From Candidatus Vesicomyosocius okutanii (GTDB lineage: Bacteria; Pseudomonadota; Gammaproteobacteria; PS1; Pseudothioglobaceae), in NCBI RefSeq assembly GCF_000010405.1, contig NC_009465.1, positions 868,001-932,000 on the forward strand: 64,000 bases of DNA, in the 5' to 3' direction. Under the pieces are notes generated by a model. It saw only the letters and a program-made list of their open reading frames with translations, did no database searches and had not been told where the DNA came from. Numbering within the stretch: position 1 is the stretch's first letter; every line of letters begins with the position of its first letter. A program made the translations under genes and the position numbers. Below, in pieces: positions 47,176-56,314 of the stretch.

Positions 47176-48201
47176 TTATTTAATTTGACTCAATTCTTCT
47201 ATATTCCATCTAGGCTTAATGTTAATTTCATAATTGGTATCGCACTGTCCATCGCTTAAGCGAAAATGCCCAGCTAAAGCTATCATAGCACCATTGTCAG
47301 TACAAAACTCTTGCCTTGGATAAAAGATATTTACACCCACTTTTCTACCCATTTGGTTAAGTTCACTACGCAAAGATAAATTTGCACTAACACCACCTGC
47401 AACCACAAGTGTTATTCTTCCAGTCTTCTCTAATGCCCTTCTACACTTAATCATAAGTATTTGCGTAGTAGCAACTTCAAAAGCTTTAGCAATATCTGAT
47501 TTTTTATTAGGATGTTTAGTAAAGGTATTACGTGCAAACGTTTTTAAACCACTAAAACTAAAATCAAGCCCAGGACGGTTAACCATAGGAAGTGGAAACT
47601 TAAAAGTATTAGTATCACCTTGTTTAGCAAGCATTTCTAAAGCAGGGCCACCAGGATAACCTAAGCCTAAAATTTTTGCTGTTTTATCAAACGCCTCGCC
47701 TACTGCATCATCTAAAGACTTACCTAAAATTTTATATTGGCCAATGGCCTTAACATCAATTAACATAGTGTGACCACCTGAAACTAACAAAGCTACAAAA
47801 GGGAATTTAGGCTGAGATTCTTCTAGCAAAGGCGCTAGTAAATGTCCTTCCATATGATGCACAGCTAAAGACGGAACGCCCAAACTCCAAGCCAAAGATT
47901 TAGCCAACGCACTTCCTACCAAAAGCGCACCTGCCAAGCCTGGTCCAGCTGTATAAGCAATGCCACTTAAATCTTGCAAGGTAAATTTTGCATTTGTTAA
48001 AACTGTTTTAATTAAAGGTAACACTCTTTGAATATGATCACGCGATGCCAACTCAGGAACCACGCCACCGTATTCGCTATGGATTTCAACAGATGAAAAT
48101 AACTTATGACCAATAAGACCAAGCTCAGAATGATACAATCCAACACCTGTCTCATCACAAGAACTTTCTATACCTAGCGTAATAAAGTCAAGTTTAGCCA
48201 C
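47176..48201 (-). CDS. tsaD: tRNA N6-adenosine threonylcarbamoyltransferase
   Basis: TsaD transfers threonylcarbamoyl to A37 of ANN-decoding tRNAs. At 341 aa (E. coli 337) it has [11 protein letters not shown] (10-20), the iron ligands in HMEGH (116-120), LLVSGGHT, and the C-terminal [12 protein letters not shown]. It is essential and usually sits beside rpsU; here lptB lies upstream on the same strand (38-bp gap). Confidence 0.97.
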   Translation of the reverse strand: MAKLDFITLGIESSCDETGVGLYHSELGLIGHKLFSSVEIHSEYGGVVPELASRDHIQRVLPLIKTVLTNAKFTLQDLSGIAYTAGPGLAGALLVGSALAKSLAWSLGVPSLAVHHMEGHLLAPLLEESQPKFPFVALLVSGGHTMLIDVKAIGQYKILGKSLDDAVGEAFDKTAKILGLGYPGGPALEMLAKQGDTNTFKFPLPMVNRPGLDFSFSGLKTFARNTFTKHPNKKSDIAKAFEVATTQILMIKCRRALEKTGRITLVVAGGVSANLSLRSELNQMGRKVGVNIFYPRQEFCTDNGAMIALAGHFRLSDGQCDTNYEINIKPRWNIEELSQIK

Positions 48202-48238
48202 CTATTAATCCTAATGAGTGTACATTGTAAAGATAAGA

Positions 48239-48961
48239 TCATACCCTTCCTAAATAAACTTCACGAACCCTTTCATTGTAAAGAATTTGTTCTTTACTAC
48301 CCTTTGCAATAATAACCCCATTATGTAATACATAGGAGTTATTGCAAGTATCTAGCATTTCACGATAATTATGATCCGTAATTAGTATGCCAATATCTTG
48401 ATCTTTCAAATAGAAAATAATTTTTTGAATATCTACTACAGAAATTGGGTCGACACCTGAAAATGGCTCATCAAGTAATATAAATTTTGGATTCATTGCT
48501 AGTGCCCTAGCACTTTCTACTCTTCTCCTTTCACCACCAGATAAACTAACACCGTTAATATGGCGAATATGTTCAATACTAAACTCTCTTAATAATTTCT
48601 CCAATCTGTTTACTCTCTGTATTTTATCAAAATTAGAGTTTAGTTGTAACACCGCCATAATATTGTTTTCCACAGAAAGATTACGGAAAATAGAAGGCTC
48701 TTGAGGTAAATAACTAAGCCCTAAATCAGCACGTTTGTGCATTGGTAAATGATCAATTCTCTTATTGTTTAAGTATACCTTTCCTGAATTTGACTTAACC
48801 AAACCACAAGTAATATAAAAACAAGTAGTTTTTCCTGCGCCATTTGGACCTAACAATCCAACCACTTCACCACTTTTCACAAAAAATGACACATCATTAA
48901 CTACATTCCTACCTGAATAAGATTTGCTAATATTTTGTATGATTAAGGCGTTACTAGTCAT
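48239..48961 (-). CDS. lptB: LPS export ABC transporter ATPase
   Basis: LptB powers LPS extraction by LptFG. From the ATG at 48961 (a TTG three codons upstream is also open) the protein is 240 aa, matching E. coli's 241. Walker A GPNGAGKT (38-45), the [13 protein letters not shown]-loop, signature [10 protein letters not shown], Walker [14 protein letters not shown] and the switch ITDHN are intact. Its presence implies an LPS-bearing outer membrane. lptA and lptC are not adjacent. Confidence 0.96.
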   Translation of the reverse strand: MTSNALIIQNISKSYSGRNVVNDVSFFVKSGEVVGLLGPNGAGKTTCFYITCGLVKSNSGKVYLNNKRIDHLPMHKRADLGLSYLPQEPSIFRNLSVENNIMAVLQLNSNFDKIQRVNRLEKLLREFSIEHIRHINGVSLSGGERRRVESARALAMNPKFILLDEPFSGVDPISVVDIQKIIFYLKDQDIGILITDHNYREMLDTCNNSYVLHNGVIIAKGSKEQILYNERVREVYLGRV

Positions 48962-49231
48962 ATATAACAAATATCAATTATTTTAACAGTTCTAATCATT
49001 AACCTAAACCAAATAATAAACAAAAATACGTAAATGTTAGAATACAAAACACTATTGTTAATATTGAGTAAAAAACCTAATTTAAAACAAAATCTAAAAG
49101 GGACCACATTAAAAATGATATTTCTGGTTACAATAATATAAACATATTTGAAAATATGAAAGACATCATAATCCTAAAAAAAATAACTCAGTTACAAATG
49201 AAAAATTAACTAAATACCGCATCAATCAACA

Positions 49232-49990
49232 TTAATAAAGATGTAAAAATTCAGATGAATAAACCAGTTTAATGCCACATTGAGTTTCAACTAACAAGAC
49301 TCCTTCGTGATTGATACCAAGACAAGTACCACTAAACAACTGCATTTTATTTGTATGCTTAACCTGCTTACCTAATAAATAATCTATTTTAGACCACTCG
49401 TTATAAAACTTATCAAAACCACTTGATTCAAAAATATCTAGATATTCTAATATCTTATTAATTAAATTTTTACTTAAATGTAGCTTATCAATCGGTATTA
49501 AAATTATTTTTTTTAAATCTATCCAAGGCGTTTCACACTGAAAATCTTCATTAAAATCAACATTTAGTCCTAAACCAATAATGACTGAATGATAGTCACC
49601 TTGAAGTGAATTCTCAATCAAAATACCTGCTAATTTCTTATCCTTAAAATAAAGATCATTTGGCCATTTGAGTTTCAAATCAAAAATACCATATTTTTCT
49701 AATACATCAACTAATGCAAGACCAACCACCAAACTTAATCCGCTCAATAAAATTCTACTAAGAAAAACACGACGTATTGATAAAATAATGCTTGCATCTT
49801 TCTGACTCAACCATTTCCTATTATATTGGCCCTTTCCACAAGTTTGTTCAGAAGTAACACAAACTTGCGTTTTCATACAAAAAGCTAACTGGGCTAAATA
49901 ATCGTTGGTGCTAGATATTGAATCAAAAACAAAACATTGAATATCATCACTTAAATAACTTGATAGATTTGTATAATTATAAGTATTCAA
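49232..49990 (-). CDS. birA: Biotin--[acetyl-CoA carboxylase] ligase, lacking the HTH domain
   Basis: BirA biotinylates the AccB carrier protein. The 252-aa protein has only the ligase and C-terminal domains; the ~65-aa DNA-binding domain of E. coli BirA is absent, so it cannot repress bio genes. It has SISSTNDYL (25-33), LKWPNDLYFKDKKLAGIL (107-124) and the GLGLNVDF segment. The biotin/ATP loop, commonly GRGRRGRxW, reads GKGQYNRKW (52-60), a marked departure in a functional loop. Confidence 0.9.
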   Translation of the reverse strand: MNTYNYTNLSSYLSDDIQCFVFDSISSTNDYLAQLAFCMKTQVCVTSEQTCGKGQYNRKWLSQKDASIILSIRRVFLSRILLSGLSLVVGLALVDVLEKYGIFDLKLKWPNDLYFKDKKLAGILIENSLQGDYHSVIIGLGLNVDFNEDFQCETPWIDLKKIILIPIDKLHLSKNLINKILEYLDIFESSGFDKFYNEWSKIDYLLGKQVKHTNKMQLFSGTCLGINHEGVLLVETQCGIKLVYSSEFLHLY

Positions 49991-50268
49991 GCAAAATAAT
50001 AAATCTTAACTAAGTTATGGTTTTTTATAATTTAACGTTTAGTAACTCAAAAGGTTATTTTTAATAAATTTCTAAGTTATCACTATGTTATATGTCACTT
50101 TAAAAAAGAGATAGAAAATGATATATTACCCTAAAAGGTGTTTAAGACTAAACTAGAAGACTTTAAGTTTCTCATATAAAAATCCAAAAGTATTGATAAT
50201 GTTCATTCATATTTCATTTTAACTAATTTAATTGGTTAAAATAGTTACATTTAGCTAAATATTATATC

Positions 50269-51012
50269 ATGAAACTAGCATTAGGAGTTGAATACTTAGG
50301 CACACATTTCCACGGCTGGCAGTGTCAAAAATCGAACATTCGAACTGTACAACAAGTAATAGAACAAGCTTTATCAAGCGTTGCCAATCAACCTGTAAGA
50401 GTATTTTGTTCCGGTAGAACCGATACTGGCGTACACGCCACCTGCCAGGTTATTCATTTTGAAACTAACATCAAGCGTAAAAATAAGGCTTGGCTATTTG
50501 GTGGCAATGTTCACCTGCCAAGTGATGTTAACTTCACTTGGGTAAAACCCGTTGATGATAATTTCCACGCACGATTTAGTGTTATCACTAGACAATATAA
50601 TTATAAAATACATAACACAAAAATCCGTTCTTCTATCATAGCAACTCATTCATTATGGGAACCAAGAAAATTGGATATAGTAGCAATGAATAAAGCCGGC
50701 CAATACTTAACTGGAAAACATAACTTTTCAGCCTTTAGAGGAAGTTTATGCCAAGCAAAATCCCCCATTAAAAACATTGAGTTTATAAAACTAACCAAGC
50801 ATGATGATAATATTTTATTAGACATAAAAGCCAACGCTTTTTTACACCATATGGTACGCAATATTGTTGGCACACTGCTCAAAGTAGGTAAAGGAGAAAA
50901 ACCCATTGAATGGGTGAGAGAGGTTTTGAATAGCAAACAAAGAAAACAAGCAGGCCCTACCGCACCACCACAAGGACTTTACTTTATTAGAGCTTTTTAT
51001 AAAAATATTTAA
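50269..51012 (+). CDS. truA: tRNA pseudouridine synthase A
   Basis: TruA makes pseudouridine at positions 38-40 of the anticodon arm. The 247-aa protein has YLGTHFHGWQCQ (9-20), the catalytic Asp52 in CSGRTDTGVHA, and FLHHMVRNIVGTL near residue 191-203. No ribosome binding site is obvious. A 36-bp palindrome lies 50 bp after its stop. Confidence 0.97.
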   Translation: MKLALGVEYLGTHFHGWQCQKSNIRTVQQVIEQALSSVANQPVRVFCSGRTDTGVHATCQVIHFETNIKRKNKAWLFGGNVHLPSDVNFTWVKPVDDNFHARFSVITRQYNYKIHNTKIRSSIIATHSLWEPRKLDIVAMNKAGQYLTGKHNFSAFRGSLCQAKSPIKNIEFIKLTKHDDNILLDIKANAFLHHMVRNIVGTLLKVGKGEKPIEWVREVLNSKQRKQAGPTAPPQGLYFIRAFYKNI

Positions 51013-51062
51013 TACTAAAAAAGACAACGTCTAAATATCTTATTTTAATATATTACTAAAAC

Positions 51063-51098
51063 AATCAACATATATTTATTAATAAATATATGTTGATT
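51063..51098. repeat. 36-bp perfect palindrome downstream of truA
   Basis: AATCAACATATATTTATT (51063-51080) is immediately followed by its exact reverse complement (51081-51098), with no spacer. It is 50 bp after truA and 178 bp before the SLC13 gene. It may act as a terminator-like stem or a protein site. There is no T tail. Confidence 0.92.
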
Positions 51099-51230
51099 AA
51101 ATTCGCACAAACAACAACATGTTTAATCAAAAAATTACTTATAAGAAGGAAATAACTATCACTTAGTTTAATAAAACAAATATTTTTAATCAGTAACACT
51201 TATTAGCAGTGATTAGCAATGTTATGATTA

Positions 51231-51239
51231 TGGTATAAT
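51231..51239 (+). promoter_or_regulatory. Extended -10 promoter for the SLC13 permease gene
   Basis: TGGTATAAT (TATAAT at 51234-51239) matches the extended -10 form. Transcription would start near 51246, about 30 nt before the ATG. The -35 region (TTAGCA, 15-bp spacing) is weak, as is common for extended -10 promoters. Confidence 0.6.
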
Positions 51240-51276
51240 TTTTTTATTATTTTGTACACTTTTTAAAATTAAAATC

Positions 51277-53220
51277 ATGTTCAATAAAAAAAATATTTCA
51301 GCTATTATTTTTGCTATTTTTGCCGTATGGCTCTCAACAATTGCACCAACTACTTCTATTTCTTGGATGTTGGGCGTTCTCGTATTAACAATTTACTTAT
51401 TTGCTTTTGAAGTGGTAGAGGTTGATGAAGCCGCCATTACCATTATGATTATTTTAGGGCTAAGCTCTTTACCATGGATTTATACTTTAATGGGGCTAAA
51501 AGAAGGATTGGTTGACAATCAAAGACTATTTGATGGATTCTCTTCTAATGCAGTTATGTCAATTATTGCAGTAATGATTATTGGCGCAGGTTTGGATAAA
51601 ACAGGATTAATGGGGAAGGTTGCTACTTTTATTCTTAAAATAGGTGGCACCTCTGAACCAAGAGTAATTCCAATTATATCTTCTACTGTTGGATTTATCT
51701 CATCTTTTATGCAGAATGTTGGTGCAGCTGCATTATTTATCCCTGTTGTAAGTCGTATTTCATCACGTTCAGGTATCCCAATGTCACGATTATTAATGCC
51801 AATGGGATTTACAGCAATTTTAGGCGGCACAATAACCATGGTAGGTTCTAGTCCTTTAATTTTGCTTAATGACCTAATTTTAACCACTAACCAAGGACTA
51901 GAAGTTGGACAGGAAATGAATACGTGGGGTTTATTCTCTGTCACACCAATAGGTATTGCACTAGTAATAACAGGTATTATATATTTCGTTATTGCTGGAA
52001 AATTTGTCTTACCTGTAACAAAAAAAGAACAGTTAGAATCTGTATCTGCCATTGAACACTTTCATAAAGTTTACAATATAGATTATGATTTATTTGAGGT
52101 TAATGTTCCTACAGATTCCAACTTAATAGGCATGATGCTTGATGATATTGAAACAACTGCTAAAATTAGAATCATCGCAATTCAAACCATTGAAGGAGAA
52201 ACATTTATTGGACATCATTCTGTTGAAAGAAGTACTGCAATTAAACCCCAAATGACCTTAGGTGTTTTAACTAAAAAAGAGCATTTAGATACTTTTATTC
52301 AAGAGTTTCATCTTAAACTATCAGACACAATTGAAAAATTCTCCAATTTACTATCCACACAAGAATGTGGCACAGCAGAAATTGTTATCCCCCCTAATTC
52401 TTCGCTCATTAATCAAAGTGCTAGAGACGTATGGTTACGAAAAACTTATGGGATCGCCATGGTAGCCCTACATCGTGGTGGCGAAACCATGCAAGAAGGT
52501 GAAGGTATTCGTAATATACCATTTCAATCTGGTGATACGTTAATTGTCCATACACGTTGGATTGACCTTGATAGACTACAATCCAATACTGATTTTATTG
52601 TTATTACTTCTGAGTATCCAAGACAAGAAGAATACCGACCTGAGAAAATCAAATGGGCAAGTATTTTCTTTGTTATTGCACTTTTCTTAGTCTTATTTAC
52701 AGATATTAAACTTTCTATAGCGCTTATGACTGGTGCTTTAGGTATGATTTTATCTGGTGTTATTAAAATAGAAGAAGCTTATCGCGTCGTTTCCTGGAAA
52801 ACAGTATTTTTATTAGCCAGTCTTATTCCACTAGGTATGGCCGTGTCAAAAACTGGTACTGCCTTATGGATTGCACAAGAAACAGTTAAAGTAGTTGGAG
52901 ATATGGCACCTTGGGTCATATTAACCTCAATTGTAATATTGGCAACTTTCTTTACATTAGTCATGTCTAATGTAGGTGCAACCATTCTTTTAGTACCTAT
53001 TGCCGTTAATATTGCTATTCAAGTAGGCGAAAATCCTGCAGTTTATGCACTAGCAGTTGCTATTGCAACTTCAAACTCATTTTTAATTCCTACACATCAA
53101 GTGAATGCTCTAATTATGGGTCCTGGTGGTTATAAAGTAGCAGATTTTATCAAAGCAGGTGGTCTTATGACAGTACTATTTATCATTGTGATGATGTCAA
53201 TGATGAGTATCATCTTTTAG
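51277..53220 (+). CDS. SLC13 family anion permease with two TrkA-C domains
   Basis: The 647-aa inner-membrane protein has an N-terminal permease half (about 1-245), a soluble region (about 250-445) with two RCK/TrkA-C-like domains, and a C-terminal permease half (about 455-647). The repeated NVGAAALFIPV and NVGATILLVPI segments are the SLC13 / DASS anion-site hairpins. Relatives with this layout move sulfate or related anions or sense sulfur. In a sulfur-oxidising symbiont, sulfate transport is an attractive but unproven role. Confidence 0.87.
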   Translation: MFNKKNISAIIFAIFAVWLSTIAPTTSISWMLGVLVLTIYLFAFEVVEVDEAAITIMIILGLSSLPWIYTLMGLKEGLVDNQRLFDGFSSNAVMSIIAVMIIGAGLDKTGLMGKVATFILKIGGTSEPRVIPIISSTVGFISSFMQNVGAAALFIPVVSRISSRSGIPMSRLLMPMGFTAILGGTITMVGSSPLILLNDLILTTNQGLEVGQEMNTWGLFSVTPIGIALVITGIIYFVIAGKFVLPVTKKEQLESVSAIEHFHKVYNIDYDLFEVNVPTDSNLIGMMLDDIETTAKIRIIAIQTIEGETFIGHHSVERSTAIKPQMTLGVLTKKEHLDTFIQEFHLKLSDTIEKFSNLLSTQECGTAEIVIPPNSSLINQSARDVWLRKTYGIAMVALHRGGETMQEGEGIRNIPFQSGDTLIVHTRWIDLDRLQSNTDFIVITSEYPRQEEYRPEKIKWASIFFVIALFLVLFTDIKLSIALMTGALGMILSGVIKIEEAYRVVSWKTVFLLASLIPLGMAVSKTGTALWIAQETVKVVGDMAPWVILTSIVILATFFTLVMSNVGATILLVPIAVNIAIQVGENPAVYALAVAIATSNSFLIPTHQVNALIMGPGGYKVADFIKAGGLMTVLFIIVMMSMMSIIF

Positions 53221-53285
53221 ATAACTACTCTAATCCTTAACTTAAAGAGAGAAACGTTCTTAACGAGACAAAAAATTTAAATTCA

Positions 53286-53876
53286 ATGCAAGCAAAAAAA
53301 AGACTGATTGATGGTAATCAACGTTTTATTGATGGCACTACTACCTTGCATCATCAATTACCTCCACATAAACATATAAAAAATATACAAGATCAAAAAC
53401 CTTTCGCAATTATATTAGGCTGTTCTGATTCACGAGTACCTATTGAGACCATCTTTGACCAAAATTTTGGAGATTTATTTATTATTCGTATTGCAGGTAA
53501 CATAGTAGCACCATCACAAATGGGTAGTGTTGAATTTGCAATATCAAAATTCAAAACAGTCTTAATTGTTGTACTAGGACATTCTAACTGTGGCGCTATT
53601 AACGCCACCATTGATGAATGTATCAATAAAACACATTTATCAAGCAGTCTTCACTCTATTACTGATAGAATAAAACCATCAATCCTACCTTTAATTAACT
53701 TAGATTTACCCAATCATGAATTAATGAACAAAGCTGTTAAAGTTAATATTATTAATTCTGTCAAACAATTACAAAGCCAATCAACAATAATTAAAGAATC
53801 TATGAAAAATAATAAACTAAAGATTATAGGTGCCAACTATTCTTTAGCATCAGGAATGGTTCAGTTCCTGACTTAA
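53286..53876 (+). CDS. can: Beta-class carbonic anhydrase
   Basis: The enzyme interconverts CO2 and bicarbonate. The 196-aa protein has the complete beta-class zinc site: Cys46 and Asp48 in GCSDSR, and His99/Cys102 in GHSNCGAI. No signal peptide is visible, so it is cytoplasmic. It lies 65 bp after the SLC13 gene. It could feed bicarbonate to carboxylases or CO2 to RuBisCO in an autotroph. Confidence 0.95.
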   Translation: MQAKKRLIDGNQRFIDGTTTLHHQLPPHKHIKNIQDQKPFAIILGCSDSRVPIETIFDQNFGDLFIIRIAGNIVAPSQMGSVEFAISKFKTVLIVVLGHSNCGAINATIDECINKTHLSSSLHSITDRIKPSILPLINLDLPNHELMNKAVKVNIINSVKQLQSQSTIIKESMKNNKLKIIGANYSLASGMVQFLT

Positions 53877-53910
53877 TTTTCTTAATCTTTTGTGATTGAA
53901 ACTAAATTGT

Positions 53911-54414
53911 TTAAAAATTCTCATCCCAATCAACTAAAATAATTTGATTGTTTATATCTACTTGTATTAAAAATGGAGAAATATAAGGCACCCAGTGCTC
54001 TTTTCCACCCCTAACTACAAGTACGTTATTCGAACCAGTATCAACTAAATTAAACACTTTACCAAGCACAAATTGTGCTTTATTAACTACTTCTAAACCA
54101 ATTAAATCATTCCAGTAGTATTCACCTTCTTTGAGTCTTAATAATTGTGATTTCTTAATATACAAATTAATATCTATATAGACTCTAGCTTGTTCTTTAT
54201 CAAAAATATCTTTGATTTGTGCTACAATAGTTTTAGCTTGCACACGACCTTGTGAAATATTTAAAGTTTGCCAATGACTATCAACATTGATATACCATGG
54301 TTGATAGGATAAAATATTCACCCTTGGATGGGTATGGGATAAAACTTTAACCCAACCATTAATACCAAAAAATCCATTAATCCTCCCGATTAATAGCTTT
54401 TTATTATTAGATAT
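53911..54414 (-). CDS. rimM: Ribosome maturation factor RimM, apparent ATA start
   Basis: RimM binds S19 and helps 16S 3'-domain maturation. Conserved residues run from KKLLIGRINGFFGINGWVKV through YQPWYI and EGEYYWNDLIGLEV to the PRC-barrel end ILVDWDENF. The N-terminal block lies upstream of the first standard start (GTG at 54321). In that frame the only reasonable initiators are ATA at 54412-54414 (giving 167 residues that begin SNNKKLL as in homologues) or CTG at 54433-54435. The ATG has probably mutated to ATA. trmD and rplS do not follow. Confidence 0.85.
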   Translation of the reverse strand: MSNNKKLLIGRINGFFGINGWVKVLSHTHPRVNILSYQPWYINVDSHWQTLNISQGRVQAKTIVAQIKDIFDKEQARVYIDINLYIKKSQLLRLKEGEYYWNDLIGLEVVNKAQFVLGKVFNLVDTGSNNVLVVRGGKEHWVPYISPFLIQVDINNQIILVDWDENF

Positions 54415-54427
54415 TAAAAACTCTGAA

Positions 54428-54471
54428 TTACTCAGCGATTTCTACTGCTTCTGCTATTAATTTAGATTTAA
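54428..54471 (-). pseudogene. Relic of the rpsP C-terminal tail
   Basis: This stretch is out of frame with rpsP but encodes, in the +1 frame, about 14 residues ending AEAVEIAE and a TAA. It ends 13 bp before the apparent rimM ATA. It supports a recent one-base deletion in the A run, or programmed/transcriptional slippage. Confidence 0.6.
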
Positions 54472-54762
54472 TCAAAGATTTTTTGCTGATTTAACAGCAA
54501 TATCTCTTTCACGAATTAAAGGATCTTTAAACTCTTTAACAAGCTGCTTAACACGATCAGAAATTTGAGCACCTTTTGATGTCCAATATGCTAACCTAGC
54601 TTCTTCGATAATAAGCCTAACTTCTTGTCCATGGGTAACTGGATTAAAATATCCAAGTCGCTCAATGTAAGCACTATCTCTACGTCTTCTAGAGTCTGTT
54701 GCAACAATTGAATAAAAAGGTTTTTTCTTGGCTCCGCCCCGAGCTAGTCTAATTTTAACCAT
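54472..54762 (-). CDS. rpsP: 30S ribosomal protein S16, frameshifted C-terminal tail
   Basis: S16 is essential for 30S assembly. The core ([38 protein letters not shown]) is complete. The frame ends at residue 96 after a run of six A (minus strand; 54479-54484). One extra A would continue through [16 protein letters not shown] to a stop at 54428-54430, an acidic/alanine tail typical of S16 extensions. The core exceeds E. coli's 82 aa, so the truncation is probably tolerated. Confidence 0.95.
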   Translation of the reverse strand: MVKIRLARGGAKKKPFYSIVATDSRRRRDSAYIERLGYFNPVTHGQEVRLIIEEARLAYWTSKGAQISDRVKQLVKEFKDPLIRERDIAVKSAKNL

Positions 54763-54826
54763 GGTTTTTTATTCCTAATTTATATTATATAATATGTACT
54801 TATACATTACGGCATAAGACTAGTTA

Positions 54827-56224
<1,398 letters not shown>

Positions 56225-56314
56225 TTAATTACTCATCATATAAAAAAATAAGATTATGATATGAAAAAAGATACAGAAATAAAATGATAAAATTATACAC
56301 TTTATTGTTTTATA

